A stretch of 22,549 nucleotides of DNA. Source: CAYSPU01 sp964432995. GTDB taxonomy: Bacteria > Verrucomicrobiota > Verrucomicrobiia > Limisphaerales > JAHDYP01. The DNA is taken from NCBI GenBank assembly GCA_964432995.1, contig CAYSPU010000076.1, positions 1 through 22,549 on the forward strand, read 5' to 3'. The position numbers and the translations under genes were made by a program. Below, piece after piece: positions 17,950 through 22,549 of the stretch. A model generated the notes under the pieces. The model saw only the letters and a list, made by a program, of their open reading frames with translations, was not told the DNA's origin and made no database searches. Within the stretch, counting starts at the first letter, position 1; every line of letters starts with the position of its first letter.

Positions 17950-17977
17950 GGGTCACATCTCACAATTATACAATTGA
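17950..17977 (+). repeat. Left terminal inverted repeat (28 bp)
   Basis: It is an exact reverse complement of 18131-18158. The inner part, TCACAATTATACAATTGA, is much more A+T-rich than its surroundings. It contains a small palindrome of its own (CAATT-ATAC-AATTG), so each end can form a subterminal hairpin, as expected for ends recognised by Y1 transposases. Confidence 0.9.
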
Positions 17978-17999
17978 CCCGCCACACCGGAGCAGCAGC

Positions 18000-18113
18000 G
18001 TGGAGCGCAGGGCACGGCCTTTGCGAATGGGGCGACCGGGTGGGTGCTCTCCCGCGGGCGCCCGCGGCAACGAACGGTAAGCCATTTGCCGGGATGACCA
18101 CGCGGAGAAGGTG
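18000..18113 (+). pseudogene. Remnant of RAYT/Y1 transposase N-terminus
   Basis: From GTG 18000 the frame reads 'VERRARPLRMGR', then 'PGGCSPAGARGNER', then an in-frame TAA (18078-18080), then 'AICRDDHAEKV'. Y1/RAYT transposases characteristically begin 'MARPLR(I/M)EFPGA.YHVTARGNER.AIF.DD'. The match covers 'ARPLRM', 'PG', 'ARGNER', 'AI' and 'RDD' with correct spacing across about 38 codons. The HUH motif and catalytic Tyr, which lie further along in intact proteins, are absent. The identification is from memory of the family, but the agreement is extensive. Confidence 0.78.
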
Positions 18114-18130
18114 CGGACGAATCACGTGCT

Positions 18131-18158
18131 TCAATTGTATAATTGTGAGATGTGACCC
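18131..18158 (-). repeat. Right terminal inverted repeat (28 bp)
   Basis: It is an exact reverse complement of 17950-17977. Its outer end overlaps the apparent GTG start (18152) of the downstream AbiEii-like fragment and supplies that fragment's only upstream stop (TGA 18146-18148). The element therefore defines the present 5' edge of that pseudogene. Confidence 0.9.
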
Positions 18159-18655
18159 TACTCGCTCACTTCGGGATCGCGAGGGATCGCTGCCTCAACA
18201 CACTGCAGGGAGCCGCCGCCCAGGGTTGGCGCCTGGAGATCGTCCTTCGCGAGGACCGGTCCAGTCGCGCTTTCGTCCACGGTCCCATCTCGCTGAAGAT
18301 CGAGTTCGTGAATGACGTTCCGTTCCGTGTGGGCCAACCCTGGAATCATCCGGACTTGGGCCTCCTGGACACCGAGGAGAACATCCTGGCCTACAAGATC
18401 AGCGCTCTGCTCGACCAGCAGGAGCCGAAGGACCTTGCGGACATCTTCTGGATGTGCTGCCGCGACCAACTCGACCTGCTCGCCGCCATCGAACAGGCGG
18501 GGGGGAAGGCCGCCGGCGTTTTCCCACCGGCGGTCGCTCGGGCCTTGGCCGAGGGCTTAAGAGAGGGCCTGCCCAGGGTAGCTTGACGCGAGGCCCCGCT
18601 CGAAAAGGAATTCCAGTCCGGGATCGAGGCGCTGATCCAACGGATCTTGGAATGA
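18152..18655 (+). pseudogene. AbiEii/AbiGii-like nucleotidyltransferase, 5'-truncated with premature stop
   Basis: The retained part resembles the second half of AbiEii/DUF1814 proteins: 'GWRLEIVLREDR', 'ISLKIEFVNDVPFRVG', 'LDTEENILAYKISALL', and the hallmark 'EPKDLADIFWM'. It ends with a helical 'AIEQAGGKAAGVFPPAVARA'. The N-terminal GG/DxD nucleotidyltransferase core is missing, because the frame begins inside the right repeat of the adjacent mobile element. A TGA at 18584-18586 interrupts it, but the same frame continues sensibly for 22 more codons with 'LEKEFQSGIEALIQRILE' to TGA 18653-18655. A Trp codon (TGG) changed to TGA explains this. No AbiEi-like antitoxin partner is present upstream. 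Intact relatives are type IV toxin or abortive-infection proteins; this copy is almost certainly inactive. Confidence 0.72.
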
Positions 18656-18744
18656 TTCCCGCGGCACGACCATAGTTGTCGACCCTTTGTTACTCAGCGT
18701 CAGCGCGCCGTGAGGTTTGCCCGCAGCCGGGCTGCTTTCCCCGC

Positions 18745-20166
18745 TCAATACTCCCGATTCGTTTTGATGCCAGGTTGAGGCAGAGGGTACCGCCCGGAAG
18801 CATCGGCCACGAGCGGCGCCGGTGAACTCATGGTGAATTGGTCGACCCCGGGCGCGAATTCCTCGTCGCACGCGAGCATTTCGTCGTAGGTCACGATCTG
18901 GCCGGTATGCACGGCGCGGCGTCCCATGGCCACCACGAGGCTGTCCTGGGCGCCACGCGTTGCCTCGTTGTAGGGCTGGTCCTTGCGAATCGCTTCGAGC
19001 AGGTGTTCCCACTCGAGCACATATGGATTGGGTTCGGGTTGCGGGAAGGCCCAGAGCAGGTTCTCGCGGGTCTGGTCGTGTCCCCTGTAGATTCGACACC
19101 GGGCCGGCGTATGCACCGCGGTCGAGATTACCGCCGAGCCTTTGGTGCCGTGGGCGTAGCTGGCGAATTCCTCGCGACACCCCGTCATGTAGCGGGAGTG
19201 GACGAACAACCGGGTGCCATCGGGGAACGTGTACTCGATCGAGTAATTGTCGAAGTTCTGGTCGGCGGCGTCGCCGCGGTAGAGGCGTCCGCCCTGGCCC
19301 TGGGCGCGCACGGGCCAGGCGCCTTTCATCCAGCAGCACTCGTCGACGTTGTGGGCGATGTAGTCGTGGAACACGCCGCCGCTGGCCCAGAAGAAGCCGA
19401 GGTATCGCTGCACTTGATAGAGGAGTTCGCTGCGCTGGTTCTGGGGTTTGGGACCGGTGAACCCCGCCGGGCCGACCTGGCGGTAGGTGCGTAGCGTGGT
19501 GATTTCCCCGATCTCGCCGGCGCGGATCCGCCGATCGAGTTCGCGCCGCGCCTCGCAATGTCGACACATCAGGCCCACGGCGACTTTGAGGTTCTTCCTG
19601 GTCGCTTCCTCGGCCAGTGTCAGCATCCGCCGGGTGGTGGGACCGTCGACCGAGATCGGTTTCTCCATGAAGACGTTCAAGCCTTTGCGGATGGCGTGAG
19701 CGAAATGGACCCAGCGGAAGGCGACCGGCGTGGTCAAGATGACGACATCGCCGGCCTTCAGGCAGTCCATGGCCTTCTGGTAGGCGTCGAATCCGAGGAA
19801 CCGGCGTTCGGGCGGCACGTCGACCTGGGCCGCGTCGAAACCGTCTACCCGCGATTCCACGGCGGCGTTCGACGGAGCACCCGCGTTTCTGAGTGCTTCG
19901 TAGCTGTTCTTCAACCGATCCTCGAAGACATCGGCCATGGCGACGAGCCGGGTGGGGCCGTTCTTGGCGGCGAGGGCATTGGCGACGGCACCGGTTCCGC
20001 GCCCGCCGCAGCCGATCAGGGCCAGTTGGATGAAGTCGCTGCCGGCGGTGTGAACCTGCGGCAAGGCGACGCCCGCCAAGGCGGAAACGGCGGATAGCCG
20101 GCCGGTGGTCTTCAGGAAATCGCGGCGGGAGGCGATCTTGAATGTAGAAGGAGAGTCGGGTTTCAT
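18745..20166 (-). CDS. Tat-exported Gfo/Idh/MocA family oxidoreductase
   Basis: This is a 473-residue NAD(P)-dependent dehydrogenase-like protein, probably periplasmic. 'SRRDFLK' (13-19) followed by a hydrophobic Ala-rich stretch is a twin-arginine signal. The Rossmann motif 'GCGGRGTG' is at 52-59, the family hallmark 'EKP' at 168-170, and 'SGGVFHDYIAHNVD' near 262-275 supplies the substrate-pocket and catalytic His region. Length and order fit the exported Gfo/Idh/MocA proteins abundant in Verrucomicrobiota and Planctomycetota, which usually act on sugars or sugar derivatives. The substrate cannot be assigned. ATG 20166 is chosen because it directly precedes the Tat signal; no clear ribosome binding site is seen. 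It is divergent from the next gene and apparently monocistronic. Confidence 0.93.
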   Translation of the reverse strand: MKPDSPSTFKIASRRDFLKTTGRLSAVSALAGVALPQVHTAGSDFIQLALIGCGGRGTGAVANALAAKNGPTRLVAMADVFEDRLKNSYEALRNAGAPSNAAVESRVDGFDAAQVDVPPERRFLGFDAYQKAMDCLKAGDVVILTTPVAFRWVHFAHAIRKGLNVFMEKPISVDGPTTRRMLTLAEEATRKNLKVAVGLMCRHCEARRELDRRIRAGEIGEITTLRTYRQVGPAGFTGPKPQNQRSELLYQVQRYLGFFWASGGVFHDYIAHNVDECCWMKGAWPVRAQGQGGRLYRGDAADQNFDNYSIEYTFPDGTRLFVHSRYMTGCREEFASYAHGTKGSAVISTAVHTPARCRIYRGHDQTRENLLWAFPQPEPNPYVLEWEHLLEAIRKDQPYNEATRGAQDSLVVAMGRRAVHTGQIVTYDEMLACDEEFAPGVDQFTMSSPAPLVADASGRYPLPQPGIKTNREY

Positions 20167-20408
20167 GAGCGCGCTGGATTCGTGGGGCGGATCCTAACCT
20201 CTCAGCGACATCTGGGGAAGGTGAATCCAAGGCTGGATCCCGCTCCCGCGGGCTCCTTCTCCGCCGTTTGTATAGGATCCCGCCGCCGAGGTGGGATCTC
20301 CCCGGAGCCGACAGAGCGCCCATCCGCAGGGGCGAAAACTGCGCGTCCAGCGGGGACGGCCGAACCGCCAGCGCCACTTACACGAGGATCCGGGGCCGAG
20401 TACTGGCG

Positions 20409-20438
20409 TTGACACCCACGTGCGGATTCCATTAGGAT
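20409..20438 (+). promoter_or_regulatory. Sigma-70-like promoter for the propeller gene
   Basis: A perfect -35 TTGACA (20409-20414) is followed after 18 bp by TAGGAT (20433-20438), a 4/6 match to TATAAT. The surrounding DNA is locally A+T-richer than the window. Transcription would begin about 65-70 nt before the start codon at 20513. An alternative -10, GATAAT at 20436-20441, has too long a spacer (21 bp). Confidence 0.5.
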
Positions 20439-20501
20439 AATGAAGAACCTGACGAAGCATCGCTTACAACTATCCGTCTCCCGCCCCAATGCACATCGAT
20501 G

Positions 20502-20509
20502 AAAGGAAG
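20502..20509 (+). promoter_or_regulatory. Ribosome binding site of the propeller gene
   Basis: AAAGGAAG, with an AGGA core at 20504-20507, lies five bases before ATG 20513. It is the clearest Shine-Dalgarno in the window and fixes the start of the downstream gene. Confidence 0.7.
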
Positions 20510-20512
20510 ACC

Positions 20513-22549
20513 ATGAAAACCCACCACACGGCGCCCTCTCGAGTCGGTCGCTTGCGCTTGACGGGCTTGTACCTGCTTGGGCTTGCCGCGGGGCTGATGA
20601 TCACCCCGGAGGCGTGGGCTCAACCGCAGTCGAAGCCGCGGAGTGATTTCTGGTTCCCGAGCGGTGGAGTCTACTCCATTCTCATCACCAACGACACGGT
20701 CTACTTTGGTGGCGACTTCAAGTACGTTGGTCCCCAGACAGGTCGCGCCGCGCTCTTCGACGTGGCCTCCGGGGAATCCTCCGGCACGCTGCCGCCGGTG
20801 AACGGTCCGGTCTACGGCGTCGAATCCGACGGCGCTGGCGGTTGGTATATCGGCGGCCAGTTCACGAAGGTGGGCTCGGTCCCGGCCACCAACCTGGTCC
20901 ATCTGCTGCCGGACTTGTCCGTGGACCAGAAATGGGATGCCGGGGTTCGCGGGACTTACGTCACCGCATTGGTGAAGGAGGAAGACCGTCTGTATGTGGG
21001 CGGCTCGTTCAGCCGGATCGGCGGCGTGCAGCAGGCGAACTTGGGCGTCGTGAATGCCGCTGACGGGAGCCTGGTCAGTTGGAATGCCGAGGTGTCGGGG
21101 GCGGTATACACGGTGGTGGTCACCAACGGCTTGGCCTACGTTGGTGGTGCGATCAGCAGCGTGGGTTCCTCCAACCGCAATTCCGTAGCCGCCATTGATC
21201 TGGTAACGGCGAAGGCCAACGGCTGGAACCCGAATGCCGACGCCGCGGTCCTCGCCCTGGCGGTGGCTGGCGACGTGGTGTACGTGGGCGGCCAGTTCAC
21301 TTCGATCGGAGGCAAACCTCGCAATCGTCTGGCTGCGCTGGATACCACGACCGGCCAAGCCACCACCTGGAACCCGAACCCGAACGCCATGGTGCGGGCG
21401 CTCGCCGTGACGGATAGCACCGTCTACGTCGGTGGGGACTTCACGACGATCAGCGTGCAGAATCGAGCCTATCTCGCGGCGGTCAACCGCAGCAACGGCG
21501 CGGGGCAAGCGTTGAATCTCCAACTCGAGGGGACCACCGCCGGTCCCGTGCGCAGCCTCCGCCTGATCGGCAACACCCTCTATATCGCCGGTTCCTTCTC
21601 GAAGGTCCAAGGCAGCCGTCATGCCTTGGTCACGGCGGTTGACTTGACGACCGGCGAGGTCGTTCCCACCGCGCCGCAGGGCAGCGAATACTACGGCGGC
21701 CAGTGGACCGCATACGTGTCGGAAATCGCCGCGAGTGCGACGCAGGTGCTCTTCGGCGGTGAGTTCTACTCGCTGGGAGGGGCCCCTCGCAGCAACTTGG
21801 CGGCGGTCTCGGCAAGGACGGGGGAGTTGCTGCCCTGGGTGGCGAACGCGTCGAACCCGGTCTACGCCCTGGCCTACGGCACGAACCAAGTATTCGCGGG
21901 CGGGACTTTCACCAACGTCAATGGCACCGACGCCGCTGGTCTGGTAGCCCTTGACCCCACGACGGGTGCATCCCTGGCGGACTTCGCTTTCACCGCCACC
22001 AACGACAGCTACAACCCAGCCATTTACAGCCTGCTGTACACCGACGGGAAGTTGTACCTTGGAGGCCAGTTTTCCAGCGTGGGCGGGAGCACGGCGCGTG
22101 GCCTCGCCGCCGTGAATCCCATCCTTGCCGTTCCCCTGACCTTCGCCCCGAACGTTCGTGGCGGTTCGAAAGGCCCCGCCGCGCTGGCGCTCGGAGGCGA
22201 TACCCTCTACCTCGGGGGCGATTTCACCCAAGTGGGCGGCGTGAGCCGGTATCGCTTGGCGGCCGTGAACGCCTCCGACGGCACCTTGCTGGATTGGAAT
22301 CCGGCCCCGAACCGGGATGTGAAGTCTCTGTCTCTCGTGGGCGATCGGCTCTATGTGGGAGGTGAGGTCACACAGATCACGGGCGTCACTCTCAAGTATC
22401 TCGCCGCGTTCGAGGTTCCCAGCCTCACGCTCATGCCGCTGGACGCCGCCTTATCCCAGAGTTCTTCCAGTGTCGAAGCCGTCAACGCCACCGATACCGT
22501 GGTCTATGTGGGCGGTTACTTCGACGGCATCGGCGGGGAGTATCGGCAG
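20513..22549 (+). CDS. Secreted 'YVGG'-repeat beta-propeller-like protein, 3' partial
   Basis: The frame opens at ATG 20513 and is uninterrupted for 679 codons to the window end, so the stop is outside. The start is supported by the ribosome binding site. A classical signal peptide follows: 'MKTHHTAPSRVGRLRLTG', a Leu/Gly/Ala core, and a likely cleavage after 'EAWA'. The mature part is at least 13 repeats of about 48 residues with a '(L/V)Y(V/L)GG.F' strand. Most are followed by 'T.(I/V)GG', '.LAA(V/L)(D/N)..(T/S)G' and 'WNPN'. Such repeats resemble delta-60 or WD-like propeller modules in secreted proteins. No catalytic residues were seen. It may be an extracellular binding or adhesin-type protein; the missing C-terminus may hold further domains. 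Confidence 0.9.
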   Translation, partial: MKTHHTAPSRVGRLRLTGLYLLGLAAGLMITPEAWAQPQSKPRSDFWFPSGGVYSILITNDTVYFGGDFKYVGPQTGRAALFDVASGESSGTLPPVNGPVYGVESDGAGGWYIGGQFTKVGSVPATNLVHLLPDLSVDQKWDAGVRGTYVTALVKEEDRLYVGGSFSRIGGVQQANLGVVNAADGSLVSWNAEVSGAVYTVVVTNGLAYVGGAISSVGSSNRNSVAAIDLVTAKANGWNPNADAAVLALAVAGDVVYVGGQFTSIGGKPRNRLAALDTTTGQATTWNPNPNAMVRALAVTDSTVYVGGDFTTISVQNRAYLAAVNRSNGAGQALNLQLEGTTAGPVRSLRLIGNTLYIAGSFSKVQGSRHALVTAVDLTTGEVVPTAPQGSEYYGGQWTAYVSEIAASATQVLFGGEFYSLGGAPRSNLAAVSARTGELLPWVANASNPVYALAYGTNQVFAGGTFTNVNGTDAAGLVALDPTTGASLADFAFTATNDSYNPAIYSLLYTDGKLYLGGQFSSVGGSTARGLAAVNPILAVPLTFAPNVRGGSKGPAALALGGDTLYLGGDFTQVGGVSRYRLAAVNASDGTLLDWNPAPNRDVKSLSLVGDRLYVGGEVTQITGVTLKYLAAFEVPSLTLMPLDAALSQSSSSVEAVNATDTVVYVGGYFDGIGGEYRQ
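20699..22549 (+). repeat. Thirteen or more propeller-blade repeats
   Basis: The '(V/L)Y.GG.F' strands begin near 20699, 20842, 20989, 21133, 21278, 21422, 21578, 21749, 21890, 22053, 22205, 22350 and 22502. Spacing is about 141-171 nt, most often near 144. Thirteen units exceed one seven- or eight-bladed propeller, so two or more propellers in tandem are likely. Repeats 4, 7 and 12 are the most degenerate ('AYVGGAISSVG', 'LYIAGSFSKVQG', 'LYVGGEVTQITG'). Confidence 0.85.

Larger units (their letters stand above)
17950..18158 (+). mobile_element. 209-bp miniature element derived from a Y1/RAYT transposon
   Basis: Perfect 28-bp inverted repeats (17950-17977 and 18131-18158) bound a 153-bp interior. 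The interior encodes, on +, a decayed start of a REP-associated tyrosine transposase, which is then fused to the right repeat. A perfect 16-bp palindrome (18052-18067, CCGCGGGC plus its complement) lies near the centre, so one strand could fold end to end. No target-site duplication is visible, which fits Y1-type rather than DDE-type mobility. I read it as a non-autonomous internal-deletion derivative. Confidence 0.8.
20167..20512. other. Divergent intergenic region
   Basis: These 346 bp separate the divergent oxidoreductase and propeller genes. They contain the promoter-like pair described separately, a 6-bp inverted repeat (GATCCC 20276-20281 with GGGATC 20293-20298), and four GGATCC hexamers. 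Readings in other frames have no domain or signal. I see no convincing -35/-10 pair for the oxidoreductase, although TATACA is present on the minus strand near 20269. Confidence 0.5.

Noticed and set aside
18138..18143. TATAAT in the right inverted repeat as an outward promoter for the AbiEii-like fragment
   Set aside because: There is no -35 hexamer at suitable spacing, and the hexamer is part of the palindromic repeat end present in both arms.
17950..18158. Inverted repeats as a paired operator or a CRISPR-like repeat
   Set aside because: There are only two copies, inverted and bounding a transposase remnant. This fits transposon ends rather than operators or direct-repeat arrays.
18584..18586. 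TGA recoded as Trp or selenocysteine in the AbiEii-like gene
   Set aside because: The gene also lacks its N-terminal core, so simple decay explains the stop, and another TGA ends the same frame at 18653. No SECIS-like hairpin was evident.
18557..20377. 606-codon open frame overlapping the oxidoreductase on the same strand
   Set aside because: It is a shifted frame of the Gfo/Idh/MocA gene with Arg/Pro-rich translation. The overlapping frame has the Tat signal, Rossmann and EKP motifs.
20432..22231. 599-codon open frame on the minus strand
   Set aside because: It is antisense to the propeller gene, whose repeats, signal peptide and ribosome binding site are unambiguous.

Overview
The window is G+C-rich bacterial DNA with strong G/C use at third codon positions. 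It encodes very large secreted modular proteins of a kind common in Verrucomicrobiota (Limisphaerales/Pedosphaera-like) and, less often, Planctomycetota. The placement rests on protein style: lamin-tail domains opening with 'INEVMYHP'-like strings, a CotH kinase, PA14, choice-of-anchor Q, a Tat-exported Gfo/Idh/MocA oxidoreductase, and C-termini ending in 'FYRI/FYRV'. It is an inference; no rRNA or other marker gene is present.

Layout. (1) 1-7749, +: the 3' part of a giant secreted protein, cut by the window start. It has a Gly-rich and beta-helix N-terminal part, CARDB/pre-peptidase/IPT-like domains, about nine CnaB/carboxypeptidase-regulatory-like repeats, an unexplained alpha-helical island, a DUF7619-like domain, an FN3-like domain and a C-terminal module. 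(2) 7750-8164: non-coding, with consecutive perfect hairpins. (3) 8165-17785, +: a protein of about 3,206 residues with PA14, Ig-like, a CotH-type kinase domain, eight lamin-tail-like domains, four cadherin/He_PIG-like repeats, and a C-terminal module homologous to that of the first protein. (4) 17786-18655: a decayed accessory patch. It holds a 209-bp element with perfect 28-bp terminal inverted repeats that encloses the remnant of the first ~38 codons of a Y1/RAYT-type transposase. The element abuts a 5'-truncated, nonsense-mutated AbiEii-like nucleotidyltransferase pseudogene. (5) 18745-20166, -: a Tat-exported Gfo/Idh/MocA oxidoreductase. (6) 20409-22549, +: a promoter-like site, a ribosome binding site and the first 679 codons of a secreted 'YVGG' beta-propeller-like protein that runs off the window.

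The intact genes all appear to encode exported proteins. The two giant proteins share a C-terminal module and may share an export or anchoring route. The CotH domain keeps its recognisable catalytic motifs, so an extracytoplasmic protein kinase activity is plausible, but its substrate cannot be read from the sequence. The best candidates for something not routinely annotated are the RAYT-derived miniature element with its transposase fossil, the giant CotH/lamin-tail architecture, the shared C-terminal module, and the helical island inside an otherwise beta-repeat protein.
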